A stretch of 64,000 bases of DNA from Pseudomonas sp. B21-040 (GCF_024748695.1 NZ_CP087176.1:2287501-2351500); one strand, 5' to 3'. Positions 42,363 through 52,957 are shown, numbered from the stretch's first letter. Made by a program: numbers and translations. The notes: a model not told the origin generated them from the letters alone.

Positions 42363-43115
42363 TCAGGCGACCAGGTCTACCTTTCCGCTCGCCAGGCGAT
42401 AGATGCCGCCCACTATTTTCAACGTACCTTTGCTGAGGGCATCAGTCAGAATGGGTGAGGCGTTTTTGAGTTTGTTGACCGAGTCTTTGACATTTTGGGC
42501 TACAGCGTTGGCAGGAAGACTCCCTGATTCTTTTAGCACTTTCTCGATAGAGGCCTTGAGTGCATCAGTCAGTTTTGGGATGTGGCCGGGGAAAACGGTT
42601 TGATCTTTTACTGCTTTTATACCTGCATTGATAGCGCCGCAGTCTTCATGCCCGAGCACGAGAATCAGCGGTGAGCCGAGCACCGCGATTGCGTACTCAA
42701 GGCTTGCCAGGCCTTCATCAGTAACGAAGTTACCGGCGACACGTATGGAGAAAAGATCTCCGCGTGCAGTGTCGAAAGCGTACTCGGGGGCGATGCGAGA
42801 GTCAGAGCAACTGAGCACCGACACGAACGGGTTCTGGCCTGAGACCAAGGCTTCTCGTTCGGCTTTGAAGTCATGCGTCTTGGAAGTGCCCGAAACATAC
42901 CGTTCGTTTCCCTCCATAAGCCTTTGAAGGGCCATGTCGGGGTTGATTGCGTTTTGCGGTTTTGGGGGTGGCGCCGTTTTCTCCGCAGCGTGGAGGAGTT
43001 GGCCAGGCAAGGCGCCAGCCAACAACAGTGCTCCTGCGCTAAGTCCGGCAAGCTGAAGGAACTTACGGCGGCCACTCGTTTTTTGAAGCGAATTTGAATC
43101 ACATGATTCACACAT
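42363..43115 (-). CDS. Beta-carbonic anhydrase with Tat signal
   Basis: 250 residues. The N-terminus has GRRKFLQLAGLSAGALLLAGALPG, a twin-arginine signal, so the enzyme is predicted periplasmic. Beta-class motifs are CSDSR near residue 103 and GHEDCGA near 158, giving Zn ligands Cys, His and Cys and the Asp-Arg pair. It interconverts CO2 and bicarbonate. Tat export fits a metalloenzyme that folds in the cytosol. Single-gene unit. Confidence 0.9.
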   Translation of the reverse strand: MCESCDSNSLQKTSGRRKFLQLAGLSAGALLLAGALPGQLLHAAEKTAPPPKPQNAINPDMALQRLMEGNERYVSGTSKTHDFKAEREALVSGQNPFVSVLSCSDSRIAPEYAFDTARGDLFSIRVAGNFVTDEGLASLEYAIAVLGSPLILVLGHEDCGAINAGIKAVKDQTVFPGHIPKLTDALKASIEKVLKESGSLPANAVAQNVKDSVNKLKNASPILTDALSKGTLKIVGGIYRLASGKVDLVA

Positions 43116-43639
43116 GGCTTGTGTACTCAGGTGAATTGGGAGGAAGGGCTTGCTGTCAAAAGCGAGCAGAAACCTTCAGCTCTTGATGGGTGGAGTCTAG
43201 ACGGTCTGTGACGTTATGTTTCTGGCGTCATATTCAGGCCTGCGGGTATGGCGGGTGATGGTTTGTTTCAGCTGGAACCTTCCAAGGGTCCATAAAAAAA
43301 TTGTGGATATTTAATGGGTTACGATATTTTTTAACCAACTAGTGACCTAAAATATATTGTTACAAGTAAGCCGTTGGGATATTATTCGCCCCGCGTTCAC
43401 CACCACGGTTTATGCATTTTTAAGTCCCAAGCTTCCATCAGCTGCTTGGGATTTTTTTTGCCTGAGATTTGTCTCGCACCTTCGAACTGCTGTTGCGCCT
43501 ATCCCCGGCACCAACGCTATTTGACGATCCATTGACTCAATCCCTGATAAAGCGCCCTGCGCTCAAATCGGGCAAGTCCCGGTTTTTTGGGCTACTACTG
43601 ACTGGCCAAACTCAAACTCGGTCTGACGGGGGTATATCA
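43116..43639. other. Intergenic region with an orphan terminator
   Basis: No gene seen in 523 bases apart from open frame without start signals. The left part should carry the carbonic anhydrase promoter. A strong terminator at 43425-43459 has no gene before it on the plus strand, so an unannotated small RNA is possible. Confidence 0.5.
43425..43459 (+). terminator. Orphan rho-independent terminator
   Basis: TCCCAAGC (43425-43432), 11-base loop, GCTTGGGA (43444-43451), then eight T. Confidence 0.82.
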
Positions 43640-44095
43640 ATGCTGGCTCATTGGTCACTTGCAGCAATTCACCTGCTGGCTTTTGCGCTGGGCTTCTGGG
43701 CGGTTTTGACCCGAGGGACGGCGTTCAGTCGCTTGGCGGCCGGGACGGGGGAGGTGCGTCGCGTACTGATGGCCGATAACCTATGGGGGGTCAGCGCAGT
43801 CATCCTCTTGGTCAGCGGTGGAATGCGGGCCTTTGGCGGATACGAGAAAGGCACCGATTATTACCTGCACCAGCCACTGTTTCATCTCAAGATGACGCTC
43901 TTCGTGCTTATCCTGCTGCTAGAAGTCGCACCCATGGTGACGCTGATCAAATGGCGAATTGCGCTTGGCCGTGGTGCGGCGATCGATGCCGGGCGCGCAA
44001 AACTGCTTGCCCGTTTCAGTCACATCGAAGCGCTGCTGGTGTTGCTGATGGTCATTGCTGCGACGGGTATGGCGCGCGGGGTGACGTTTGGTTAA
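43640..44095 (+). CDS. DUF2214-like membrane protein
   Basis: 151 residues from the ATG at 43640. Four hydrophobic segments (about 5-23, 44-62, 80-102, 125-147), with LMADNLWGVSAVILLVSGGMRAFGG and KGTDYYLHQPLFHLKMTLFVLILLLE as the most conserved stretches of the DUF2214 family. Role unknown. The frame is open upstream to 43469 but lacks a ribosome site there. Confidence 0.78.
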   Translation: MLAHWSLAAIHLLAFALGFWAVLTRGTAFSRLAAGTGEVRRVLMADNLWGVSAVILLVSGGMRAFGGYEKGTDYYLHQPLFHLKMTLFVLILLLEVAPMVTLIKWRIALGRGAAIDAGRAKLLARFSHIEALLVLLMVIAATGMARGVTFG

Positions 44096-44287
44096 GCGGG
44101 TGCGATCAGGTCCTTCCTCGGGTTTATTCAGAAATGTCTGACAGCCATGGCATGTGACATGCCGGTAGTATCGACGTCTTGCCGGGAGGGGAGAGGGTGA
44201 GCAATTAAACGGCGGGCACTACAGCGCCCGAATCTTTAGCCAGCCGATGTTCAGGGCGAACGGGCTGGCTACTGACTGCAACAGGAT

Positions 44288-44482
44288 TCAGGGAGTTTGT
44301 GGCTTGTCTGGCGCGGTGAGGCCAGCCTGAATGCGCTGATAGATTTCTTCACGATGCACTGCAACGTCTTTCGGAGCGTTGATGCCAATCCTGACTTGCT
44401 GGCCGCTCACGCCCAGGATGGTGATCGTAATGTCGTCACCGATGTTTATGCTTTCACCGACTTTGCGGGTGAGTATCAGCAT
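44288..44482 (-). CDS. rsmE: RsmE/CsrA-family translational regulator
   Basis: 64 residues from the ATG at 44482, preceded by [32 protein letters not shown] and [14 protein letters not shown] are CsrA/RsmA hallmarks, with the RNA-contact Arg near 44. The ending [12 protein letters not shown] matches RsmE rather than RsmA of P. fluorescens (by memory). It binds GGA loops in leaders to block translation and is titrated by Rsm small RNAs. Its own ribosome site AAGGAG has the GGA core for autoregulation. Confidence 0.92.
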   Translation of the reverse strand: MLILTRKVGESINIGDDITITILGVSGQQVRIGINAPKDVAVHREEIYQRIQAGLTAPDKPQTP

Positions 44483-44732
44483 GGTCTTCTCCTTGATTGC
44501 TTGGTAGGGCACCTGATTCGAACAGTGCAGAGGTCGGTGTTATGTATAGATTAGTGCGAAGTCTCACGGTTTGGGTGCCTCTTTCTGACGCGCAGATGCT
44601 GCATTAATTCCCAAGGCGTAACTATACAGAGGCTGCCATCATCATTCTCGTTGTTTTGAGTCCATTTTGCGGCACTCGAGAAGTATTCATGGGTGTTAAA
44701 ATCGCCGCTTTCGGCATTCAGAGGGAACCGTT

Positions 44733-45098
44733 GTGCGCAAAATGGTCTTGGTATTCGCTGTACTGGCGTTGGCTGGGTGCGGTGAGGGTAAGGGGGTTGA
44801 CGCTCAAAAGCCTAAGCCGGCAGTCGTTTCCGCTCCAGTAACGGCTACCGGGCCGCAATGGGATCTCGAGGTGCGAGGCGAAACAACCCAGGCTGTCAGC
44901 GATCTGAGCGGCTGGTTGATCGAGCATAGCTTCGTTTCCAACGTCATCATGGAAAATGGCAAGACGCGCATTCTGATGGGGCCATTCAGCTCGAAAGCCG
45001 AGGCCGAGGCCAAGCAGTCAGAGGTGGCGGCGGCGCTGGTTCGGGCCAAGAAGCAGAACATCGAATTGCTGGTGCTTGAGCATCCTTTGGCTCAGTGA
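44733..45098 (+). CDS. SPOR-domain lipoprotein
   Basis: 121 residues from a GTG at 44733 (GAGGGAACCGTT before it). Lipoprotein signal with lipobox LAGC (Cys16), a short linker and a C-terminal SPOR-like domain (WDLEVRGETTQAVSDLSGWLIE, RILMGPFSSKAEAEAKQSEV). SPOR domains bind denuded septal peptidoglycan. It is followed by a terminator and stands alone. Confidence 0.78.
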   Translation: MRKMVLVFAVLALAGCGEGKGVDAQKPKPAVVSAPVTATGPQWDLEVRGETTQAVSDLSGWLIEHSFVSNVIMENGKTRILMGPFSSKAEAEAKQSEVAAALVRAKKQNIELLVLEHPLAQ

Positions 45099-45118
45099 CA
45101 GTGGCAGATAGAAATAAA

Positions 45119-45149
45119 AAAGGCCTCGGGTATTACACCGAGGCCTTTT
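45119..45149. terminator. Terminator between convergent genes
   Basis: AAAGGCCTCGG, 8-base loop, CCGAGGCCTTTT; A-run one side and T-run the other, so it serves both the SPOR gene and the endonuclease gene. Confidence 0.88.
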
Positions 45150-45164
45150 GTTTTTCAGCGGCTA

Positions 45165-45854
45165 TCAACCGCAGGCTTTCATGTCCACCGGCCCGACAAA
45201 CTCATTGCCGCGACCCATGACGCACGCCACGCTTTGGTTGCGCTGACGTTCCCAGGCTTCCACCGGATAGGTCTTGTTCCAGGCTTCGTACAGTTGACGA
45301 TCCTGTTTCGACAGGCTCAAGCCGTATTGCTTGCTCATGTAAAAATAAGTCCGGGCGATCATGCCGCGAATGGATGGGCGGGGCATGACCTTCTTTGCCT
45401 TGAAGTCGACTTGGGTCAAGCACGAGCCATATTGACCGGTCTGCACCGGCAACCAACCAAAACTGAAGTTATTGCGATCGCCATTCACTTCGCCAATGCT
45501 CGGCACCAGGTTGTGCAAATCGGCTTCGGCCTTCTGGTAAGCCGGATCGTAACGGGTGCAGTTCTTGCGTCCGCCTTCCTGCCAGCACTGGCGCTGATGG
45601 CCGATCTGCCACGCAGGGACAATGTGCTCCCACTCGATGCGAGCCGCGCGTTTGGCATTTTTGCGTGGCACATAACCACAGGCCGCCAGGTTCACCTTGT
45701 TGCCGGTGTATTTGCAACCGCAATAAAACTCGGTGGATTGCGGTGCGTACAGCTTCCAGGCGACTTTTTTGGCTTCATTGAAAGTGCGTGGGGCGGCGGC
45801 CTGGGCGCCGAAGGTGATGAACAAAAACAGCAAAGCAAACCAGCGGACGCTCAT
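45165..45854 (-). CDS. endA: Endonuclease I (periplasmic)
   Basis: 229 residues from the ATG at 45854, giving a signal peptide (WFALLFLFITFGAQAAA). The nuclease core is IEWEHIVPAWQIGHQRQC near residue 80 with the His of the beta-beta-alpha-metal site, then DLHNLVPSIGEVNGDRNNFSF near 118. Eight cysteines would form disulphides as in EndA. It cuts DNA in the periplasm. It starts 4 bases after the LexA-boxed DUF1654 gene, so it is probably SOS-induced. Confidence 0.88.
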   Translation of the reverse strand: MSVRWFALLFLFITFGAQAAAPRTFNEAKKVAWKLYAPQSTEFYCGCKYTGNKVNLAACGYVPRKNAKRAARIEWEHIVPAWQIGHQRQCWQEGGRKNCTRYDPAYQKAEADLHNLVPSIGEVNGDRNNFSFGWLPVQTGQYGSCLTQVDFKAKKVMPRPSIRGMIARTYFYMSKQYGLSLSKQDRQLYEAWNKTYPVEAWERQRNQSVACVMGRGNEFVGPVDMKACG

Positions 45855-45858
45855 TGAC

Positions 45859-46098
45859 TCAATCTTCCTTCGGCACAACCCAGAAAATCTGCACGCCGCC
45901 ATCGTCGCGATAGGCGAGGGTGACGTTGTCGTTCTCGTCGATTTCTTCGAGCAATTGCTCCCACTCATCCACGGGTTCATCCGGCAGGCGGAAGATCAGT
46001 GCGGCTTTGGCTTTTTGAGCGGTGGGGGAATTGATGATTTTCTGAACGCGCATGCCCATGCGTTCATAGGTGCCAGGAGAGGTGGAGGTGGTAGCCAC
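45859..46098 (-). CDS. DUF1654-like SOS-associated protein
   Basis: 79 residues from a GTG at 46098, with AAGGATAATCCC before it. GTYERMGMRVQKIINSPTAQKAKAALIFRLPDEP and EIDENDNVTLAYRDDGGVQIFW are DUF1654 landmarks, a small family largely limited to Pseudomonas. Located 18 bases after a LexA box and 4 bases before endA, so both probably form an SOS operon. Function not known. Confidence 0.83.
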   Translation of the reverse strand: MATTSTSPGTYERMGMRVQKIINSPTAQKAKAALIFRLPDEPVDEWEQLLEEIDENDNVTLAYRDDGGVQIFWVVPKED

Positions 46099-46116
46099 GG
46101 GATTATCCTTATTAAG

Positions 46117-46132
46117 CTGTACGTGCATACAG
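46117..46132 (-). promoter_or_regulatory. LexA box
   Basis: CTGTACGTGCATACAG, exact CTGT-N8-ACAG, just upstream of the DUF1654-endA pair. Confidence 0.82.
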
Positions 46133-46249
46133 TATTTAACTGTAAGCATTTTCGCAACTGCTTAAAATTCAAGAAAATCCTCTGACAGTGGTTTTTTCCG
46201 TTTGGTGTAGGAAGAGCGAAATTTTTTTGTCGGCGTTTTGCGGAGGGCG

Positions 46250-46281
46250 TTAACCACTCGTCAACGCTGACGAGTGGTTAA
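46250..46281. terminator. Perfect hairpin beyond the asparaginase gene
   Basis: TTAACCACTCGTCA and TGACGAGTGGTTAA (46250-46263, 46268-46281) around ACGC. No T-run on either side beyond TAA, so it could be a rho-assisted 3' end or an mRNA-protecting structure. Confidence 0.5.
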
Positions 46282-46318
46282 TAAAGTGCCCGACCAGAAC
46301 CGGTGGGGCGAGGGCGAA

Positions 46319-47755
<1,437 letters not shown>

Positions 47756-48205
47756 GTGTCCTTCTCTATCGGTTTTCCAAATGCAGGCGCGATCACCATC
47801 GGTGGCAAATCCCCGTCAACGATCAATGCCTTGAGCGAAGCGACGGCAGATGCCTCGACAGCGGTTCTGGATAAGGAAGAGGGCCGCGACAACCAGGTTC
47901 GAACCGGTGGCGGAACGCAGGGCGCCGAAGCCAAGTCCGAAGGCGGCAGCACCCAAAGTATTGCGGTGCAAACGCTGCTCAAGCGTATGCAGGAACTGCA
48001 ACAGCAACTGCGCGAACAACAGCAGCAATTGGCCGCCGCTCAGGCAGCGACTTATCCGACGCCGGAAGCCAAGGCTACAGCGGTCATGTCGATCCAGGGA
48101 CAGATCGCCGACACCACCGGAGCGCTGTCACAAGTGACGGGTAATCTGGTGAAAGAGCTGGCCAAGGACTCCAGTACGGGTGGCCTGATCAGCACCACTG
48201 CGTAA
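47756..48205 (+). CDS. FlxA-like protein
   Basis: 149 residues starting at a GTG after ACAGGAGTTAAC. A disordered Gly/Ser-rich N-terminus then a Gln-rich coiled coil (LLKRMQELQQQLREQQQQLAAAQAA) and a helical end, as in FlxA-like proteins. E. coli FlxA is flagella-regulon linked, but no flagellar gene is near here. Role unknown. Confidence 0.7.
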   Translation: MSFSIGFPNAGAITIGGKSPSTINALSEATADASTAVLDKEEGRDNQVRTGGGTQGAEAKSEGGSTQSIAVQTLLKRMQELQQQLREQQQQLAAAQAATYPTPEAKATAVMSIQGQIADTTGALSQVTGNLVKELAKDSSTGGLISTTA

Positions 48206-48285
48206 CGTGGAGGGGGAGGTTTTGTTTGCGAAGACGCCAAACAGCTCGTTGACAAATCCTGGCAGGATTCGCATAGTTCGGTCTA

Positions 48286-48299
48286 CGCAAACGTTTGCG
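48286..48299. promoter_or_regulatory. RbsR operator (LacI type)
   Basis: The 14-base palindrome CGCAAACGTTTGCG, a classic LacI/GalR-family site, lies 96 bases before rbsB. The adjacent LacI-family gene rbsR in the operon is the obvious ligand. Confidence 0.85.
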
Positions 48300-48394
48300 C
48301 GACCCTGTTCGCAGTCTGACTCCTGACGATTGGGGTCCAGGCGTTACTCCAGCGCAAGCACTGCTCACAATAATCATAAGATCGGAGTGAACCC

Positions 48395-49351
48395 ATGAAG
48401 CTGCCATTCGCTGGACGTCTTCTTGCTGTCGCTATGCTGGCTGTCGCATCCGCTGCACTGCCTGTCTCATCGGCATTCGCCGAGTCTCCTGAAAAACCCA
48501 AAGTCGCGCTGGTCATGAAGTCCCTGGCCAACGAATTCTTCCTGACCATGGAAGATGGCGCCAAGGCCTACCAGAAAGACCATTCCGGCGAATTCGAGTT
48601 GATCTCCAACGGCATCAAAGACGAAACGGATACCGCTGGCCAGACACGCATCGTCGAGCAAATGATCCTGGCCAAAGTCAATGCACTGGTCATCGCTCCG
48701 GCGGATTCCAAAGCCATGGTTCCGGTGATCAAGAAAGCCATCGACGCCGGAATCACCGTGATCAACATCGACAACCAGCTGGATCCTGCCGTCGTCAAAA
48801 GCAAGAACATGACGGTGCCGTTCGTGGGCCCGGATAACCGCAAAGGCGCGCGTCTGGTCGGCGAGTACCTGGCCAAGCAACTGAAGGCCGGTGACGAAGT
48901 CGGCATCATCGAAGGCGTGTCCACCACCACCAACGCCCAGGCCCGTACCGCTGGTTTCAAAGATGCGATGGAAGCGGCGCAGATCAAAGTCGTTTCATTG
49001 CAGTCTGGCGACTGGGAGATCGACAAGGGCAACAAGGTTGCCGCCTCGATCCTCAGCGAGTACCCGGATGTCAAAGCCCTGCTGGCCGGTAACGACAGCA
49101 TGGCCGTCGGTGCCGTTTCCGCCGTGCGTGCAGCGGGCAAGGCCGGCAAGGTGCAAGTGGTCGGTTACGACAACATCAACGCCATCAAGCCGATGCTCAA
49201 GGACGGTCGCGTTCTGGCGACCGCCGACCAGTTTGCAGCCAGGCAAGCGGTGTTCGGTATCGAGACTGCGCTGAAGATCATCAAGGGCGAGAAGGTCGAC
49301 AGCGGCACCAACGGCGTGATTGAAACCCCGGTAGAACTGGTTACCAAGTAG
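48395..49351 (+). CDS. rbsB: Ribose ABC transporter binding protein
   Basis: 318 residues. Signal peptide (MLAVASAALPVSSAFA), then a type I periplasmic-binding fold: VALVMKSLANEFFLTMEDGA, VNALVIAPADSKAMVPVIKKA, VPFVGPDNRKGARLVGEYLA, ALLAGNDSMAVGAVSAV and VVGYDNINAIKPML. It delivers ribose to RbsAC. First gene of the rbs operon, 96 bases after the operator. Confidence 0.93.
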   Translation: MKLPFAGRLLAVAMLAVASAALPVSSAFAESPEKPKVALVMKSLANEFFLTMEDGAKAYQKDHSGEFELISNGIKDETDTAGQTRIVEQMILAKVNALVIAPADSKAMVPVIKKAIDAGITVINIDNQLDPAVVKSKNMTVPFVGPDNRKGARLVGEYLAKQLKAGDEVGIIEGVSTTTNAQARTAGFKDAMEAAQIKVVSLQSGDWEIDKGNKVAASILSEYPDVKALLAGNDSMAVGAVSAVRAAGKAGKVQVVGYDNINAIKPMLKDGRVLATADQFAARQAVFGIETALKIIKGEKVDSGTNGVIETPVELVTK

Positions 49352-49406
49352 GCCTTCTGGCGACACAACGGTGCTCGCCCGTCGGGGCGGGCACATGGAG
49401 AGTTTT

Positions 49407-50960
49407 ATGTCCGTTTGCGCCCCGAACGCTGTCCTCTCGGTCAGCGGTATCGGCAAGACCTACGCTCAACCTGTCCTGACCGGCATTGACCTGACGCTGA
49501 TACGCGGCGAAGTGCTGGCGCTGACCGGCGAGAATGGCGCGGGTAAAAGCACGCTGTCGAAGATCATTGGCGGGCTGGTGACGCCGACTACTGGCCAGAT
49601 GCAGTTTCAGGGGCAGGATTACCGCCCCGGCAGTCGGACCCAGGCCGAAGACCTGGGCATCCGCATGGTCATGCAAGAACTCAATCTGTTGCCGACACTG
49701 TCGGTGGCGGAAAACCTGTTTCTCGATAATTTGCCCAGTACCGGTGGCTGGATCAGTCGCAAGCAACTGCGCAAGGCGGCGATCGAGGCCATGGCTCAGG
49801 TCGGCCTCGATGCGATCGATCCGGACACTCTGGTCGGCGACCTCGGTATCGGTCACCAGCAAATGGTCGAGATTGCCCGCAACCTGATTGGCGACTGCCA
49901 TGTACTAATCCTCGACGAGCCGACGGCCATGCTGACGGCGCGCGAAGTCGAGATGCTGTTCGAGCAAATCACCCGCCTTCAATCGCGAGGCGTGTCGATC
50001 ATCTATATCTCTCACCGCCTCGAAGAGTTGGCGCGGGTCGCCCAGCGCATTGCGGTTTTGCGCGACGGCAACCTGGTCTGCGTCGAGCCGATGGCCAATT
50101 ACAACAGCGAGCAATTGGTCACCCTGATGGTCGGTCGCGAGCTCGGCGAACACATGGACATGGGGCCACGCAAGATCGGCGCTCCCGCGTTGACGGTCAA
50201 GGGCCTGACCCGCTCCGATAAGGTTCGCGATGTGTCCTTCGAAGTTCGCACTGGCGAAATCTACGGTATCTCCGGATTGATCGGGGCAGGGCGCACCGAG
50301 TTGCTGCGTCTGATCTTCGGTGCCGATACCGCCGACAGTGGCACGATCGCGTTGGGGTCACCGGCCCAAGTGGTGAGTATCCGTTCGCCGGCCGATGCGG
50401 TGAGTCACGGCATCGCTCTGATCACCGAAGACCGCAAGGGCGAAGGCTTGCTGCTGACCCAGTCGATCAGCGCCAACATTGCCATGGGCAACATGCCGGT
50501 GATTTCCAGTGCTGGTTTCGTCAACAACGCAGACGAGATGTCTTTGGCCCAGCGTCAGATCGACGCCATGCGTATTCGCAGCTCGAGCCCGACGCAACTT
50601 GTCTCCGAGCTGTCCGGTGGCAACCAGCAAAAGGTCGTGATCGGCCGTTGGCTGGAGCGTGACTGCTCGGTGATGTTGTTCGATGAGCCAACCCGTGGCA
50701 TCGATGTCGGCGCCAAGTTCGACATATACAGTTTGCTTGGCGAGTTGACTCGACAGGGCAAGGCGCTGGTGGTGGTGTCCAGCGACCTGCGCGAGCTGAT
50801 GCTGATTTGCGACCGGATCGGCGTGCTGTCGGCGGGGCGCCTGATCGACACGTTCGAGCGTGACCGCTGGACCCAGGATGACTTGCTTGCCGCCGCTTTT
50901 GCCGGCTACCAAAAACGTGATGCGCTGCTCAATGAAGCGGCGCCTAGGGACCTTCCATGA
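49407..50960 (+). CDS. rbsA: Ribose ABC transporter ATP-binding protein
   Basis: 517 residues from the ATG at 49407 (ATGGAGAGTTTT before it). Two fused ATPase domains as in RbsA: Walker A GENGAGKST near 40 with signature LGIGHQQMVEIAR and LDEPTAML, then the usual degenerate GLIGAGRTELL near 292 with LSGGNQQKVVIGRW and FDEPTRGID. It powers ribose import. Overlaps rbsC by 4 bases. Confidence 0.94.
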   Translation: MSVCAPNAVLSVSGIGKTYAQPVLTGIDLTLIRGEVLALTGENGAGKSTLSKIIGGLVTPTTGQMQFQGQDYRPGSRTQAEDLGIRMVMQELNLLPTLSVAENLFLDNLPSTGGWISRKQLRKAAIEAMAQVGLDAIDPDTLVGDLGIGHQQMVEIARNLIGDCHVLILDEPTAMLTAREVEMLFEQITRLQSRGVSIIYISHRLEELARVAQRIAVLRDGNLVCVEPMANYNSEQLVTLMVGRELGEHMDMGPRKIGAPALTVKGLTRSDKVRDVSFEVRTGEIYGISGLIGAGRTELLRLIFGADTADSGTIALGSPAQVVSIRSPADAVSHGIALITEDRKGEGLLLTQSISANIAMGNMPVISSAGFVNNADEMSLAQRQIDAMRIRSSSPTQLVSELSGGNQQKVVIGRWLERDCSVMLFDEPTRGIDVGAKFDIYSLLGELTRQGKALVVVSSDLRELMLICDRIGVLSAGRLIDTFERDRWTQDDLLAAAFAGYQKRDALLNEAAPRDLP

Positions 50961-51934
50961 AAACTGCATCTTCTGCCAGCAAACGTAGTGGCAATTTCTA
51001 CGGTCTGGGCACCTATCTGGGCCTGGCCGGTGCCTTGCTGGCGATGATTGCGCTGTTCTCGGTATTGAGCAGCCACTTTCTGTCTTATGACACTTTCAGC
51101 ACGCTGGCCAACCAGATTCCCGATTTGATGGTGCTGGCGGTCGGCATGACTTTCGTGTTGATTATCGGTGGCATCGACCTGTCGGTCGGCTCGGTGTTGG
51201 CGCTGGCGGCTTCAACCGTCAGTGTGGCGATTCTCGGCTGGGGCTGGAGCGTTCTGCCGGCGGCACTGCTTGGAATGGCGGCGGCAGCATTGGCCGGGAC
51301 CATCACCGGTTCGATCACCGTGGCCTGGCGGATACCTTCGTTCATTGTGTCTTTGGGTGTGCTGGAAATGGCCCGGGGCGTGGCCTATCAGATGACCGGT
51401 TCACGCACGGCCTACATCGGAGATGCCTTCGCCTGGCTGTCCAACCCGATTGCCTTCGGCATCTCGCCGTCGTTCATCATCGCCTTGCTGATTATCTTCG
51501 TTGCCCAAGCCGTGTTGACCCGTACGGTGTTCGGTCGCTACCTGATCGGCATTGGCACCAATGAAGAAGCGGTGCGTCTGGCCGGGATCAATCCAAAACC
51601 TTACAAGGTGCTGGTGTTCAGCCTGATGGGGCTATTGGCCGGTATTGCTGCGCTGTTTCAGATTTCCCGGCTGGAAGCGGCAGATCCGAATGCCGGCTCC
51701 GGGTTGGAGTTACAGGTGATCGCTGCCGTTGTTATCGGCGGCACCAGTTTGATGGGAGGACGTGGCTCTGTGATCAGCACGTTCTTCGGGGTCCTGATCA
51801 TTTCCGTATTGGCGGCCGGTCTGGCGCAGATCGGTGCGACCGAGCCTACCAAGCGCATCATCACCGGCGCAGTCATTGTTGTGGCGGTGGTGCTGGATAC
51901 TTATCGCAGTCAACGCGCAAGCCGGCGGACCTGA
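50957..51934 (+). CDS. rbsC: Ribose ABC transporter permease
   Basis: 325 residues with about eight to ten membrane helices. BPD_transp_2 family marks are MTFVLIIGGIDLSVGSVLALA near 65, EEAVRLAGINPKPYK near 202 and GSGLELQVIAAVVIGGTSLMGGRGSV near 250. It forms the channel with RbsA and RbsB. Confidence 0.94.
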   Translation: MKTASSASKRSGNFYGLGTYLGLAGALLAMIALFSVLSSHFLSYDTFSTLANQIPDLMVLAVGMTFVLIIGGIDLSVGSVLALAASTVSVAILGWGWSVLPAALLGMAAAALAGTITGSITVAWRIPSFIVSLGVLEMARGVAYQMTGSRTAYIGDAFAWLSNPIAFGISPSFIIALLIIFVAQAVLTRTVFGRYLIGIGTNEEAVRLAGINPKPYKVLVFSLMGLLAGIAALFQISRLEAADPNAGSGLELQVIAAVVIGGTSLMGGRGSVISTFFGVLIISVLAAGLAQIGATEPTKRIITGAVIVVAVVLDTYRSQRASRRT

Positions 51935-51937
51935 ATC

Positions 51938-52957
51938 ATGGCAACGATCAAGGATGTAGCCGCACTGGCGGGCATTTCCTACACCACGGTGTCCCATGTG
52001 GTGAACAAGACCCGACCGGTCAGCGAAAAAGTGCGGGTCAAGGTCGAGGCGGCAATCAAAACCCTGGATTACGTGCCGAGTGCCGTCGCCCGCTCGCTGA
52101 AAGCCAAGACCACCGCCACCATCGGTTTGTTGGTTCCTAACAGCCTCAACCCGTACTTCGCCGAGTTGGCGCGAGGCATCGAAGACTACTGCGAGCGCAA
52201 AGGGTATTGCGTCATCTTGTGCAACTCCGATGACAACCCGGACAAGCAACGCAGCTACCTGCGTGTGTTGCTGGAAAAGCGTATTGACGGTTTGATCGTG
52301 GCGTCGGCGGGTGGCGATGCGGGGTTGGCGCAAGGCCTGGCCGGCGTGCGTACGCCGATGGTCATCGTCGACCGCGGGCTGGAGGGGGTGAATGTCGATC
52401 TGGTACGCATCGACCACGAATACGGCGCCTATCTGGCCACGCGACATTTGCTGGAGCTGGGGCATCGGGACATCGCCACCATCGGCGGCCCTTTGGGCAC
52501 CAGTGTGGCGCAAATGCGTCTGGCCGGTTATTGCCGTGCCTTGCACGAGGCGGGCGTCGAAGTGAATCCCGAGCGCATGCTGGAAAGCGATTTCACCAGC
52601 ACCGGGGGATACAGCGCGGCCGCGATTTTGCTGGAACGCAATGCTCCCAGTGCGATCTTCGCCGGCAACGACATGATCGGCATCGGTGTGTTGCGAGCGG
52701 CTGCCGAGCGCAACATTCGCGTACCCACTGAATTGTCGGTAATCGGCTTCGACGATATCCAGATGAGCCGTTACGTTTACCCGGCGTTGACCACGGTGGG
52801 GCAGTCGATCCTGCAGCTCGGTGAGATGGCGGCGGAAGTGCTTTTGCGCAGGATCGCCACCCCGGATATGGCCACTGATCAACGAATTGTGACGCCGAGT
52901 ATTGTCTTGAGAGAGTCGACTGCGCCGCTTGCCGGTGTGTTCGTCCAGTACCGTTGA
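51938..52957 (+). CDS. rbsR: LacI-family ribose operon repressor
   Basis: 339 residues. N-terminal HTH (TIKDVAALAGISYTTVSHVVN, then RVKVEAAIKTLDYVPSAVARSL hinge) and a ribose-binding-like ligand domain (IGLLVPNSLNPYFAELARGIE, FAGNDMIGIGVLRAA, LSVIGFDDIQMSRYVYPALTTV). It should bind the CGCAAACGTTTGCG site and release on ribose. Starts 3 bases after rbsC. Confidence 0.93.
   Translation: MATIKDVAALAGISYTTVSHVVNKTRPVSEKVRVKVEAAIKTLDYVPSAVARSLKAKTTATIGLLVPNSLNPYFAELARGIEDYCERKGYCVILCNSDDNPDKQRSYLRVLLEKRIDGLIVASAGGDAGLAQGLAGVRTPMVIVDRGLEGVNVDLVRIDHEYGAYLATRHLLELGHRDIATIGGPLGTSVAQMRLAGYCRALHEAGVEVNPERMLESDFTSTGGYSAAAILLERNAPSAIFAGNDMIGIGVLRAAAERNIRVPTELSVIGFDDIQMSRYVYPALTTVGQSILQLGEMAAEVLLRRIATPDMATDQRIVTPSIVLRESTAPLAGVFVQYR

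Noticed and set aside
46250..46281. Classical terminator for asparaginase
   Set aside because: Stem is perfect but no T-run follows on the gene's strand; kept only as a hairpin.
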